From Flaccisagitta enflata (taxonomy: Eukaryota > Chaetognatha > Sagittoidea > Aphragmophora), in contig OZ231126.1 in the NCBI GenBank assembly GCA_965153355.1, positions 91,636,001 through 91,700,000 on the forward strand: 64,000 nucleotides of DNA, in the 5' to 3' direction. The notes under the pieces were generated by a model. The model searched no databases. It was not told the origin of the DNA and saw only the letters and a list, made by a program, of their open reading frames with translations. The translations under genes and the position numbers were made by a program. Position 1 is the stretch's first letter. Each line of letters opens with the position of its first letter. This document shows positions 46,671 through 59,573 of the stretch, in pieces.

Positions 46671-47423
46671 CCCAAGGGCAATATGTGGTCAGTGATACCC
46701 TGCTTTGCAGTGAGGGGAAGCAGGGCAGCGGCCCCAAAGGGGACAAAGTCCTGTAGAACACAGGGGGACTTTCGTTTGGCCTTTGTGAAAAAGTTGATGA
46801 GACGTTATAGAGGGCTGATTGAGTGCCTTCAAAAGCCTGAAGGCTTTCCCAAGGCTATTTCAAGGCCTTAGAAAGATAGCTAGGCTGATTTGAAGCCTGT
46901 GAGCATTTGTTTGAGGTCTGAATGGGCTGAATTGATGTCTAAGAGGCCTGATGTGAAGTCTGAGAAAGCTGATTGGAGATTTGAGAGGGCTAATCTAAGG
47001 CTTAAGAAAGCTGAATTAAGGCTTTAAAGACCATAGAGAATTGATTTAAAGACTTAGAGTGCTGATTTGAGGCTTAGATGGTTGATTTGAGGCCTGAAAG
47101 GCCGGACTTAGGCCTAAGAGGCTGGATTTGAGGACTGAGAGCCTGAGAGACCCCCTGTGTTCTACAGGACTTTGTCCCCTTCGGGGCCACTGCTCAAAAG
47201 GCCATGAAGGACTGATTTGTGGCCTGAGAGGGCCAATTTGAGGCTTGAGGGGCCGGATTTGAGGTCTGGGAGGCCAGATTTGAGGCCTGACAGTCTGGAT
47301 TTGAGGCCTGACAGGCCTGATGAGCCTGATGGAAGGGGACGAACAAACACACGAATGGACGAACGAACAAAAGTCCCCCTGTGTTCTACAGGACTTTCTC
47401 CCCTTCGGGCCCGCTGCCCAAAA
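46671..47423. mobile_element. GGGCAGCGGCCCC-family element with two right ends
   Basis: The left end has GGGCAATATGTGGTCAGTGA, GCAGGGCAGCGGCCCCAAAG and GTCCTGTAGAACACAGGGGG. The core is a ~20-bp minisatellite (TTTGAGGCCTGAGAGGC). Right ends with TGTGTTCTACAGGACTTTGT and CCCCTTCGGGGCC occur at 47155-47195 and again at 47379-47423 after five more minisatellite units. Confidence 0.85.
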
Positions 47424-48173
47424 ACTAGCATTCCCATTGAATTTTCACAAAGGCAAATTTGCCCCAGTCAATTTTGACTCTAACATTATATGTTTCTTTG
47501 TGTTTACTAAAAAAAGATTCTATCCCTTACCAATCATCATGAATTTTTCTAAAAATCCCCTAAATTTTAAGAAAAACAGCTGAATTTTGTCACTTTGCAC
47601 CCAAAAATAGTTAATTCAGGTTGGTTAACTACTAGGGTTTTCAAAATTTAAACCAGTTAACTAACTAGTCAAAGTTAACTACTTCGAGTCCTAGTGTAAG
47701 AGAACGGATGAGAGAGGTATTACTCGGGGGGGGGGGGGGTGTTAAGGCAGAAATGGGAGAAAGGCTCACAACACAGTGACAGTGTGTTAAAATTGACATT
47801 TTATCTAGTTTTCTTCTAACATGTTTCGCAAATAGCTCATCAGCAAATAGCTCATCACCGTCTGAGGAATAACGATTTCTAGCTCAAAGAAAAGTGGGGT
47901 CAAAAGAGCAAGTCCGGGGACCCCTATCAAGTTGGGTCTTGAAATGTGCGTATTACCTTGAGGATCAGTATTCCAGGCTTTATAAACCCAATATCAGGTG
48001 CGTGCCCAAACGTCAAAGAAAAAAAGTGCTCAAAATGGCCATTTTTTGGCCTAAAACTCATCTTAAAATTTTGCATGCAAATGTATTAAACCCTAATTAA
48101 GCTGTATTTAAAAAAATTATGAGGCTGTGACAATTTTAAAGTAACTAAATTTAAAAAAAAAGCTTTTTCGCAA

Positions 48174-48365
48174 TTTTAGTCCTGTGCTACGCGACTCTAC
48201 ACCCCGCTTTGTCGGTCTGTTGGTCCGTCCGTCCGTCCGTTGGTCCATCCGTCACACTTTACTTTTTTTTGGCTTTTGCAGTTTTTGGCCTCACAGCTCC
48301 TGCCCTCAATTATGGCCCCTGCCCACCCGCACGCGACTGGGGTAGCCGTGTATCCGGCCTTGTTT
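48174..48365 (+). mobile_element. HCE family copy (code AGTCGCGTGC)
   Basis: ATTTTAGTCCTGTGCTACGC keeps the return stem ACGCGACT but has two stem mismatches. TCTACACCCCGCTTTGTCGG and a TCCG array follow. The end is CCGCACGCGACTGGGGTAGC then GTATCCGGCCTTGTTTC. Confidence 0.85.
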
Positions 48366-48535
48366 CAAAGAAAAAAAATACTGTTACCCCCTAAACATTG
48401 ACCAATTTGAACATAATTTTTATTGGAGGTACTGCACATCATGGACTACCTCCATGTAATATCTAATCCAAATCAGAGCACTTTAAGTACCAAAAATTAC
48501 ATTCAAAAATCCAAAATTAGAAAAAAAAACAACTA

Positions 48536-49532
48536 CAGGGTGTATCAAGTCTTTTGCTCCTTAAGGAATCGACATAACTTTTCTCCCAGTAAAGCTTTTC
48601 CAATTCTGAAAAAAGGTCTGAATAGATCACGAAGTGCAGTTTTTTTTTGGTCACCAATTTTTTGGATTTGCGTTTTCTAGCTTTGGAGCTACGGGAGTTT
48701 AAAGTAAACAACATTATCCAGTCAACTAACCATGGTAAAGAAAAAAGGGACAACTTCTTTTACTAGTTTCTGTTTAACTATGGGCCTGAACTACAGAAAA
48801 TCCATGACTGTTTAAAAGTTTTGAAAAAAATCTTCGAAACGGGACGTTGCTGGACAGTGTAGCTTCATTCATTTAGAAATGGCAAAGGATTAAAGAAAAA
48901 AATCACAGATTGAAAAAAATGCTCATTTCAATTTTTTTCCATCAAGGAATTTTATACTTTTTGTTTTTGTCTATTACTTTACTCAGGATTGTCTTAGCTA
49001 CTCGATATTCATGAGCAAATTAGAGAGCTACTAATTTTCTATAAAATGGGGCCAAGAAAAAATTTCTAACTCAATTTGCTTAATTCCTATGTTACAATAA
49101 AGATAACCCGTAAAAATCAGGTGGTACTGATTTTCCAAATCCTTGACCACCTGTCTTCATTCTTCTGCCATTTCTAAATGGATAGAGATATGACAACAGC
49201 AAGGTCTCATTGGAAAGATCTTTCACAGAGCTTCAGAATGATCATGGATTTTGCTATGTTTTTCTCATTGCTTGGATGTGAAACACTAACAAACAAGTAG
49301 TTTGCTTTTTTTTTTTTTTGCCATAGTTATCCAGATTAAAGATCAGTCTAGATATGGTTGTTTTCTTCAAACTTACATAGTGGGTATATTCAAAAGCGCA
49401 GATATAAAAAATTAGTGACATAAAAAAACTGCACTTCAAGATCTATTCCAATCTTTTTTCAGAATTGGATTAGCTCTTCTAAGAGAAAAGATATGTCAAT
49501 TCCTAAAAGAGCAAAATACTTGATACACCCTG
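48536..49532. mobile_element. TA-flanked inverted-repeat transposon (CAGGGTGTATCAAG ends)
   Basis: The ends CAGGGTGTATCAAGT and CTTGATACACCCTG are inverted and flanked by TA (48534-48535 and 49533-49534). Inner arms also pair (AAGCTTTTCCAATTCTGAAA and AGAATTGGATTAGCTC). No transposase frame is present. The insertion sits in the left arm of the giant inverted repeat. Confidence 0.82.
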
Positions 49533-49757
49533 TAAAACCATTTTTGAGCCTGAGATGTTTCCATAATATGGCAGGCACCTATGAACCATGGGCTAAAATT
49601 CCTTTATGGGACTCTTGGTGATGCCCCAAAAAAATTTGGTGGCCTTGAGAGCCTTTTTTGGGTGTCAAATAACAATTAAGTGAAGACCGTAAAACCAGAA
49701 ATCATAGAAATTGCCAGTTTTAGGCTTTTTTTCAACCTGTAACCTAAAAAAAATTAG

Positions 49758-49910
49758 AACAAGGCCGGATACACAGATACCTTAGTCGCGTGCGGGTGGG
49801 TAGGGGCGGCGAAAAAAAGCTTAGCGTAACCCAAGTGTGACGGACCAACAGACTGACCGACCAACAGACAGACAGAGCGGGTTGTAGAGACGCGTGCACG
49901 CGATTAAAAA
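49758..49910 (-). mobile_element. HCE family copy (code AGTCGCGTGC)
   Basis: Minus strand: TTTTTAATCGCGTGCACGCG, TCTCTACAACCCGC and a GTCTGTTGGTCGGTC array. The end is CCCACCCGCACGCGACTAAG then TATCCGGCCTTGTTC. The far-end code is intact while the start code has one change. Confidence 0.85.
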
Positions 49911-50187
49911 TAACCTTGAAATTTTTCATGAACCTGTAATAGACCTTAATAAAGACAATAATCAGAGAGTCTGCTGTTTGTAATTGTCTATTTGTCCGTT
50001 TGTCCGATGGGGCCTTTTCCTGCTCCACCTCCCCGTTGTTAGCCCTGGCACTGGTCTTTGATATTGAAAATATGTAAATGAAATTTACTATATCACTGAT
50101 TACCAAAAGAGCAGAAGATATCATGATATCATGATATAATGATAAGTAACTAAATATTGAACATAATTTTTTTTACTTAAAGTGCTC

Positions 50188-52039
50188 AGATGCAGATGAA
50201 ATTATAGATGGGAATATTCCATGATGTAAAGTACCTCCAGTAAAAATTTTGTCCAAATTGGTAAACTTTAAGAGGGACTTACAACATCATTACAGGTTGA
50301 TAAAAGCTTAAAGGCTTAAAATTGGCAATATTAGCGATTTTTGATCTTGCGGTCCACACTAAATCCATATTTGATACCCAAAAAAGGCTCTCAGGGTCAT
50401 GAAATTCTTTTTGGACATCAACAAGAGTCTCCTTGAGAAAAATTTTCCCATGGTTCATAGGTGCCTGCAATATCAGGGCAACGTCTTAGGCTTAAAGATG
50501 ATTTTGGGGATATTTTTTTTCCAAATTTTGGATTTTCAAAGGTAATTTTTGGTACTTAATAAGCTTGGATTTAAATGAAATTTTACATGGAGGTCAATTT
50601 TTAGGGGGGTAACAAACATTTTTTTTCTTAAAAAATATTGCAAAAAAACTGTTTTTTAAAAATTTAGGTACCTTAAGATTTTCACAGCCTCATAATTTTT
50701 TTACATAAAGCTTAATTAGGGTCTAATACATGTGCATAAGAAATTTCAGGAACATATTGCAACTTTTATCCAGGTTACAGGTTGAAAAAAGGCCTATAAT
50801 TGGTGATTTTTGGTTTTTTGGTCTTCACTAAATCGTTATTTAACACCCAAAAAAGGCTCTCGGGGCCACCAAATTTTTTTTGGGCATCACCAAGAGTCCC
50901 CCAAAGGAATTTTGGCCCATGGTTCATTGGTGACTGCCATATTCTGTAAACTTCTCAGGTTCAAAGACAATTTTTTGTTTTTTTACCCTGAATTTTGGAT
51001 TTTCGAACACAATTTTTGGTACTCAAAGTGCTCCGATTTTGATGAAATTTTATATGGAGGTAGTCCATGATGTGAAATACCTCCAGTAAAAATTTTGTCT
51101 AAATTGGTTATTTTTTAGGGGGTAACATCATTTTTTTTTTTCAAAAAAAAAAATCGCACAACAGCTATTTTTTTCAAAATTAGGTACCTTAAAATTTTCA
51201 CAGCCTCATATTTTTTTACAAACAGCTTAATTAGGGTCTAATACATGTGCATGTAAGATTTCAGGGCCATATTTCAACTCTTATTTAGGTTACAGGTTGA
51301 AGGAAAACCCAAAAATTGGCAATTTTTGAAATTTTTGGTTTTACAGTCTTCACTAAATCATTATTTGACACTCAAAAAAGTCTCTCAGGGCCACCAATTT
51401 TTTTTTGGGCATCACCAAGAGTCTCCTAAAGGAATTTTGGCCCACGGCTCATATGTGCCTGCCATATTATAGCAACGTCTCAGGCTCAAAGACAATTTTT
51501 TCCGAATTTTTGATTTTCGAACACAATTTTTGGTACTTAAAGTGCTTCCATTTGGATGAAATTTTATATGGAGGTAGTCTTGATGTGAACTACCTCCAGT
51601 AAAAAATTAAGTCCAAATTGATCAACGTTTAGAGGGGTAACAATATTTTTTTTTTAAGAAAATTGCAAAAAAACTGTTTTTTCAAAATTTAGGTACCTTA
51701 GAATTTTTACAGCCTCATAATTTTTTTACATATAACTTAGTTAGGGTCTAATACATTTGCATGTAAAATTTCAAGACTCATTTTCAAAGGCCAAAAAACG
51801 CCAAAAATGGCCATTTTGGGCTCTTTTTTTTTAAACATTCAAACACGCACGTCTAACAAGCCTGGATTATTGTTTCCCAACGTAATATGCACATTTTAAG
51901 ATCAAACTTGATAAGGGTACCCAGATTCACTCTTTTTATGAAGCCCTACAGAACGTTATTCCTCAGACAGATCAGAGACAAATCTGTGTATATTTTCTAA
52001 AAACAACTACCATTAGAATGAGAAGTGGCGCAGCCAACT

Positions 52040-52116
<77 letters not shown>

Positions 52117-52228
52117 TAAAAATAGCCATGACGAATGAAATTTGAACAAAGTTTGATGAATCTAAGACAGAGATGGCGGTAAAATGACATTTTGATAGGA
52201 ATTAATGTCGCATGATGAAATAAAAGAA

Positions 52229-52259
<31 letters not shown>

Positions 52260-54420
52260 AAGAAGAAGAAGAAGAAGAAGAAAAAGAAGAAGAAGAAGAA
52301 GAAGAAGAAGAACAACAACAACAACAACAAGAAGAGGAAGTAGAAGAAAAGAGAACGTGAAGAAGAAAAAGAAGAAGAACAAGAACAAGAACAAGAAGAA
52401 GAAGAAGGAGAAGAAGAAGAAGAAGAAGAAGAAGAAGAAGAAGAAGAAGAAGAAGAAGAAGATGAGGAAAAGGAAAAGGAAAAGGAAAAGGAAAAAAAAA
52501 GAAAAAGAAAAAGATGAAAAAGACGAAGAAGACGAAGATGAAGAAGGGTAAATAGAATGGAAGTTTTCTTGGAGCTTTGGCCGACGTAATGTAAAAGGTT
52601 TAGATAACCATAAAATGGCGACTATTTGATATCACAATGGCAACCTATCAAAGTTGCTATGAACAATCATCATCAATGTGTGAAGGATCCACCATTTCAA
52701 TTGTTTTCCTTTCTTTTTTTTTCTTTTTTTTAATAGGAAAATATGATCCGAGAATGATACATTTTCTTTGACAGCTGAGTAAAAAAAAACGGCAAAGGCA
52801 TCTTAATGGATTACAGCTGCACACAACATCATTTATAGACACACACACACACAAATACGCAAAAAGGTAAAAATCGTTTTAGTAAAGAAGGTAAAACGAT
52901 TTTTGTCCGCGACGGAATATCATTCCGACGCGGACTATAATTCAAGGCGGGTGGGTGTCGTCGTCGTTGTCGTTGTCGTTGTCGTCGTTGTCGTCGTCGT
53001 CCCGGATTTTAAAAAATGGATAACTTTTTTATGCTTTGACCGATTTGGTTCATATTTGGTGGGAAGTTGTACTAGGGTAAGGCGCTTTACATCCAATCCG
53101 ATTTTTGTGATCCGACCAACCCAACCGGCCCAACCAGCCTACCAGCCTAAAAGTGAAAAACGTGCATAACTTTGGCATTTTTCAACCAATTTAGCTGAAA
53201 TTTGGTATGGAGTCTCTAAATGGAAGGCCTCAACATATGTATATGATTTATATGCATTTGAGCATGCTAACCGGCCAAATGACCTACCACCCAACCAAAC
53301 CCCTAAAAGTGAAAAACTTGCATAACTTTGTCATTTTTCAACTGATTTGGTTGAAACTTGGTATGGAGTCTCTAAATGGAAGAACTCAACATATGCACAC
53401 TATTTATCATCAAACCAGCCTACCACCCAACCAGCTCCAACCTAAAAGTGAAAAATGCGTATAACTGGCATTTTTCCAATTTGTTAAAATTTATGGAGTC
53501 TCTAAATGGAAGGACTCAACACATGAATGTGATTTATTTATGTTTGAGCATGATAACCAAACTGTCCTACCACCCAACCAGCTTACCGGCCTAAAAGTGA
53601 AAAACTTGCATAAATTGGACATTTTTCAAATTTGGTTGAAACTTGGCATAGGGTCTCTAAATGGAAGAACTCAACATATGCACACTATTAAACCAAACCA
53701 GCCTACCACCCAACCACCCTACTAGCTAGAGTGAAAAATGTGCATAACTTTGCTATTTTTCAACGGATTTGCATGAAACTTTGTATGGAGGCTTTAAATG
53801 TAAAGACTTATAGTTTTAGGGAACTTACAGGGTTAGCGATCTTTTGGTCATAGCGATCTTATGGAATTGGTGATCTTTAACCCCCCTCCGTCGCGGACCC
53901 AGATACTGTTCAGATTTTTCGTAAAAAGTTTTTGGTACAGAAGGTCCTGTTCAATCATTGATAACAGCCTTCAGGAGCTCAAGATCCAAATTCATGAAGA
54001 AATTTGTGCTTAACTGTAATTCTCACCTCAGAGAGAAATCTGTTACATTATCAAACAAAAAAATGTCAAGAATATACAGTGCGACTCATATCATATCTGT
54101 GTTTTTTTGATGAATCATGAAAAAATCTATGCCGATTAATTTCGGTCTTAAAGTTGCAAAATATTTAGTGAATGCTTCAATCTTCAAATTGAGGTTGGGA
54201 AAAAACTTTTTTTCTGGCTGATTTTTTTGCTCATTTTCCAATGTAGATTCATCTATTTTTGCAATTACAAAAAAAAAACTTATTTGATTGAATCAAGGCT
54301 TTGTATGCAAGTCTTGACCCCAAAGAATAAAGAAACTACCAGAACACAATAATAGAAATGGCGAGGAAATATTAAACCAAAATTTTAGAAGTTTTGATAA
54401 TTTTAGAGCACAAAGAGGAT
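50188..54420. repeat. 4.2-kb tandem duplication, copy 1
   Basis: It begins AGATGCAGATGAAATTATAG and ends CAAAGAGGATAG, running straight into copy 2. It contains the right arm of the giant inverted repeat, a CT array (52049-52112), a GAA-rich block (52229-52540) and the 52901-53900 hairpin element. No exon is recognised. Confidence 0.93.
52901..53900 (+). mobile_element. HCE-like element with long hairpin (code GTCCGCGACGGA)
   Basis: TTTTGTCCGCGACGGAATAT folds with ATTCCGACGCGGAC. A GTCGTCGTCGTTGTCG array and about six ~120-bp units with ACCAGCCTACCACCCAACC and TCTCTAAATGGAAGGACTCA follow. It ends CCCCCTCCGTCGCGGACCC. TCCGTCGCGGAC is the 12-base reverse complement of the start. The architecture is as in HCE, but without the GGCCTTGTT end. 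Confidence 0.72.
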
Positions 54421-56263
54421 AGATGCAGATGAAATTATAGATGGGAATATTCCATGATGTAAAGTACCTCCAGTAAAAATTTTGTCCAAATTGGTGAACT
54501 TTAAGAGGGACTTACAACATCATTACAGGTTGATAAAAGCTTAAAGGCTTAAAATTGGCAATATTAGCGATTTTTGATCTTGCGGTCCACATTAAATCCA
54601 TATTTGATACCCAAAAAAGGCTCTCAGGGTCATGAAATTCTTTTTGGACATCAACAAGAGTCTCCTTGAGAAAAATTTTCCCATGGTTCATAGGTGCCTG
54701 CAATATCAGGGCAACGTCTTAGGCTTAAAGATGATTTTGGGGATATTTTTTTTCCAAATTTTGGATTTTCAAAGGTAATTTTTGGTACTTAATAAGCTTG
54801 GATTTAAATGAAATTTTACATGGAGGTCAATTTTTAGGGGGGTAACAAACATTTTTTTTCTTAAAAAAAATCACAAAAAAGCTGTTTTTTAAAAATTTAG
54901 GTACCTTAGCCTCATAATTTTTTTACATAAAGCTTGATTAGGGTCTAATACATGTGCATAAGAAATTTCAGGAACATATTGCAACTTTTATCCAGGTTAC
55001 AGGTTGAAAAAAGGGCTATAATTGGCGATTTTTGGTTTTTTGGTCTTCACTAAATCGTTATTTGACACCCAAAAAAGGCTCTCAGGGCCACCAATTTCTT
55101 TTTGGGCATCACCAAGAGTCCCCTAAAGGAATTTTGGCCCACGGTTCATAGGTGCCTGCCATATTATAGCAACGTCTCAGGCTCAAAGACAATTTTTTGT
55201 TTTTTTACCCTGAATTTTGGATTTTCGAACACAATTTTTGGTACTCAAAGTGCTCCGATTTTGATGAAATTTTATATGGAGGTAGTCCATGATGTGAAAT
55301 ACCTCCAGTAAAAATTTTGTCTAAATTGGTTATTTTTTAGGGGGTAACATCATTTTTTTTTTTCAAAAAAAAAAATCGCACAACAGCTATTTTTTTCAAA
55401 ATTAGGTACCTTAAAATTTTCACAGCCTCATATTTTTTTACAAACAGCTTAATTAGGGTCTAATACATGTGCATGTAAGATTTCAGGGCCATATTTCAAC
55501 TCTTATTTAGGTTACAGGTTGAAGGAAAACCCAAAAATTGGCAATTTTTGAAATTTTTGGTTTTACAGTCTTCACTAAATCATTATTTGACACCCAAAAA
55601 AGTCTCTCAGGGCCACCAATTTTTTTTTGGGCATCACCAAGAGTCTCCTAAAGGAATTTTGGCCCACGGCTCATATGTGCCTGCCATATTATAGCAACGT
55701 CTCAGGCTCAAAGACAATTTTTTCCGAATTTTTGATTTTCGAACACAATTTTTGGTACTTAAAGTGCTTCCATTTGGATGAAATTTTATATGGAGGTAGT
55801 CTTGATGTGAACTACCTCCAGTAAAAAATTAAGTCCAAATTGATCAACGTTTAGAGGGGTAACAATATTTTTTTTTTTAAGAAAATTGCAAAAAAACTGT
55901 TTTTTCAAAATTTAGGTACCTTAAAATTTTTACAGCCTCATAATTTTTTTACATATAACTTAGTTAGGGTCTAATACATTTGCATGTAAAATTTCAAGAC
56001 TCATTTTCAAAGGCCAAAAAACGCCAAAAATGGCCATTTTGGGCTCTTTTTTTTTAAACATTCAAACACGCACGTCTAACAAGCCTGGATTATTGTTTCC
56101 CAACGTAATATGCACATTTTAAGATCAAACTTGATAAGGGTACCCAGATTCACTCTTTTTATGAAGCCCTACAGAACGTTATTCCTCAGACAGATCAGAG
56201 ACAAATCTGTGTATATTTTCTAAAAACAACTACCATTAGAATGAGAAGTGGCGCAGCCAACTT

Positions 56264-56352
<89 letters not shown>

Positions 56353-56464
56353 TAAAAATAGCCATGACGAATGAAATTTGAACAAAGTTTGATGAATCTA
56401 AGACAGAGATGGCGGTAAAATGACATTTTGATAGGAATTAATGTCGCATGATGAAATAAAAGAA

Positions 56465-56495
<31 letters not shown>

Positions 56496-58666
56496 AAGAA
56501 GAAGAAGAAGAAGAAGAAAAAGAAGAAGAAGAAGAAGAAGAAGAAGAACAACAACAACAACAACAAGAAGAGGAAGTAGAAGAAAAGAGAACGTGAAGAA
56601 GAAAAAGAAGAAGAACAAGAACAAGAACAAGAAGAAGAAGAAGGAGAAGAAGAAGAAGAAGAAGAAGAAGAAGAAGAAGAAGAAGAAGAAGAAGAAGAAG
56701 AAGATGAGGAAAAGGAAAAGGAAAAGGAAAAAAAAAGAAAAAGAAAAAGATGAAAAAGACGAAGAAGACGAAGATGAAGAAGGGTAAATAGAATGGAAGT
56801 TTTCTTGGAGCTTTGGCCGACGTAATGTAAAAGGTTTAGATAACCATAAAATGGCGACTATTTGATATCACAATGGCAACCTATCAAAGTTGCTATGAAC
56901 AATCATCATCAATGTGTGAAGGATCCACCATTTCAATTGTTTTCCTTTCTTTTTTTTTCTTTTTTTTTTTAATAGGAAAATATGATCCGAGAATGATACA
57001 TTTTCTTTGACAGCTGAGTAAAAAAAAACGGCAAAGGCATCTTAATGGATTACAGCTGCACACAACATCATTTATAGACACACACACACACAAATACGCA
57101 AAAAGGTAAAAATCGTTTTAGTAAAGAAGGTAAAACGATTTTTGTCCGCGACGGAATATCATTCCGACGCGACTATAATTCAGGCGGGTGGGTGTCGTCG
57201 TCGTGTCGTTGTCGTTGTGCGTTGTCGTTCGTCGTCGGATTTTAAAAATGGATAACTTTTTTATGCTTTGACCGATTTGGTTCATATTTGGTGGGAAGTT
57301 GTACTAGGGTAAGGCGCTTTACATCCTATCCGATTTTTGTGATCCGACCAACCCAACCCCCAACAGCCTACCAGCCTAAAAAGAAAAGTGCATAACTTTG
57401 GCATTTTCAACCAATTTAGCTGAAATTTGGTATGGAGTCTCTAAATGGAAGGCCTCAACATATGTATATGATTTATATGCATTTGAGCATGCTAACCAAA
57501 AAGACCTACCCAACCAGCCAACCCGCCTTAAAGTGAAAAACTTGCATAACTTTGTCATTTTCAACTGATTTGGTTGAAACTTGGTATGGAGTCTCTAAAT
57601 GGAAGAACTCAACATATGCACACTATTTATCCTGTCAAACCAGCCTACCACCCAACCAGCCTACCAGCCTAAAAGTGAAAAATGCGTATAACTTTGGCAT
57701 TTTTCAACCAATTTGGTTAAAATTTAGTATGGAGTCTCTAAATGGAAGGACTCAACACATGAATGTGATTTATTTATGTTTGAGCATGATAACCGGCCAA
57801 ACTGTCCTACCACCCAACCAGCTTACCGGCCTAAAAGTGAAAAACTTGCATAAATTGGACATTTTTCAACCAATTTGGTTGAAACTTGGCATGGGGTCTC
57901 TAAATGGAAGAACTCAACATATGCACACTATTAAACCAAACCAGCCTACCACCCAACCACCCTACTAGCCTAAGAGTGAAAAATGTGCATAACTTTGCTA
58001 TTTTTCAACGGATTTGCATGAAACTTTGTATGGAGGCTTTAAATGTAAAGACTTATAGTTTTAGGGAACTTACAGGGTTAGCGATCTTTTGGTCATAGCG
58101 ATCTTATGGAATTGGTGATCTTTAACCCCCCTCCGTCGCGGACCCAGATACTGTTCAGATTTTTCGTAAAAAGTTTTTGGTACAGAAGGTCCTGTTCAAT
58201 CATTGATAACAGCCTTCAGGAGCTCAAGATCCAAATTCATGAAGAAATTTGTGCTTAACTGTAATTCTCACCACAGAGAGAAATCTGTTACATTATCAAA
58301 CAAAAAAATGTCAAGAATATACAGTGCGACTCATATCATATCTGTGTTTTTTTGATGAATCATGAAAAAATCTATGCCGATTAATTTCGGTCTTAAAGTT
58401 GCAAAATATTTAGTGAATGCTTCAATCTTCAAATTGAGGTTGGGAAAAAACTTTTTTTCTGGCTGATTTTTTTGCTCATTTTCCAATGTAGATTCATCTA
58501 TTTTTGCAATTACAAAAAAAAACTTATTTGATTGAATCAAGGCTTTGTATGCAAGTCTTGACCCCAAAGAATAAAGAAACTACCAGAACACAATTATAGA
58601 AATGGCGAGGAAATATTAAACCAAAATTTTAGAAGTTTTGATAATTTTAGAGCACAAAGAGGATAG
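54421..58666. repeat. 4.2-kb tandem duplication, copy 2
   Basis: It is almost identical to copy 1, offset by 4233 bp. Differences are mainly microsatellite length (CT 56266-56349, GAA 56465-56780), a 12-bp loss near 54905 and a cluster of single-base indels at 57140-57390. It ends at CAAAGAGGATAG before unique TGCCCAAGCAATAT. Confidence 0.93.
57139..58145 (+). mobile_element. HCE-like element, second copy by duplication
   Basis: It is the counterpart of 52901-53900, with GTCCGCGACGGAATATCATT at the start and CTCCGTCGCGGACCC at the end. The code pairing is unchanged. The opening CGACGCGACTATAATTCAGG has lost bases relative to copy 1. Confidence 0.72.
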
Positions 58667-59036
58667 TGCCCAAGCAATATATCAGTTACTTGTTTACAAT
58701 AATGATGCGCCCTAAGACAGGCTTTTCATTCAAGTTCTTAAGGTTGGTAGAAGTTTATGTTTAAAATTTCAAAAAATGAAAAAGTTATTTTATAGAAAAA
58801 AAACTTGTTTTTGCGCCCTACTGTAAACTTAAAAATTTGGATTTTCCCTCACGGCACACATGAGTACACGTAGTTCTTTTACACGTACACGTGTCGATAT
58901 CACAAGAGAAGGCAAAAAAATTAGTTAGGTAAATAGATTTGATTGAATTGTTAATCTGCCTTTAATCGCTCTTAACTAGGATTTACTCAATTTTGTCTAA
59001 ATAAAGTAAAATCGTAACCACACGCTTTGCCTAAGA

Positions 59037-59079
<43 letters not shown>

Positions 59080-59573
59080 GATAAAGCCTAGAACCATTTA
59101 ATAAGTGAGAAATGGGCACGCACACATGAAGGGCGAAGATGCGGGTTTCCACACCAGTCAGCGGCTAATAAGAGGGAAAAGAGACATGAGAAAGGCCTAA
59201 TATACCCACAGAAACCTAGTGCATCGGAGATTAGTGGTTTGATGTCCTAACCAGGTAAAGAAATTTGATAAATCATTGATTCCCGGCCCCTCTCATCGGA
59301 CCTCTCATCGGGCCTCTGGCTAACGGCCCTGGATAGAGCAAAGGTACAGTCTAATAACGAACAAGAATATATCAAAAATTTGCTTTGAAAAAGATAGATA
59401 TCAAGTCCTTTAAAAAGAAGATATTTTATTTCATGTATTGACTGTTAAGAAAACTGTCAATAAAATATTTCATTGGTCCCTTGGAGTTCGTTAGAGATGT
59501 TTTTATTATATTTTACTGTATAAATATTTTCTCAAGCTCTTTCTTTTCGTGTGCATCTTTTTACAAGTAACTA
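58667..59573. other. Non-coding stretch with a GA array
   Basis: A GA array lies at 59040-59074. Otherwise no feature is recognised. Confidence 0.4.

Larger units (their letters stand above)
47825..51980. mobile_element. Very large inverted-repeat (foldback) element, ~4.1 kb, carrying nested insertions
   Basis: GTCTGAGGAATAACG (47862) and CGTTATTCCTCAGAC (51956) mark the ends. Arm segments pair in inverted order over long stretches: AAATGGCCATTTTTTGGCC, CATGCAAATGTATTAAACCC, ATTATGAGGCTGTGACA, GGAGGTACTGCACATCATGG and GGCACCTATGAACCATGG have inverted partners between 50200 and 51850. Arms contain ~470-530 bp internal tandem units. Insertions: HCE at 48174, a TA-flanked element at 48536 and an HCE at 49758. 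No protein frame is seen. Confidence 0.72.

Noticed and set aside
53100-53730. Tandem frames with PTSLPPNQ-type peptides in both duplication copies
   Set aside because: The frames shift between adjacent ~120-bp units and between the two duplicated copies, as expected for non-coding tandem repeats.
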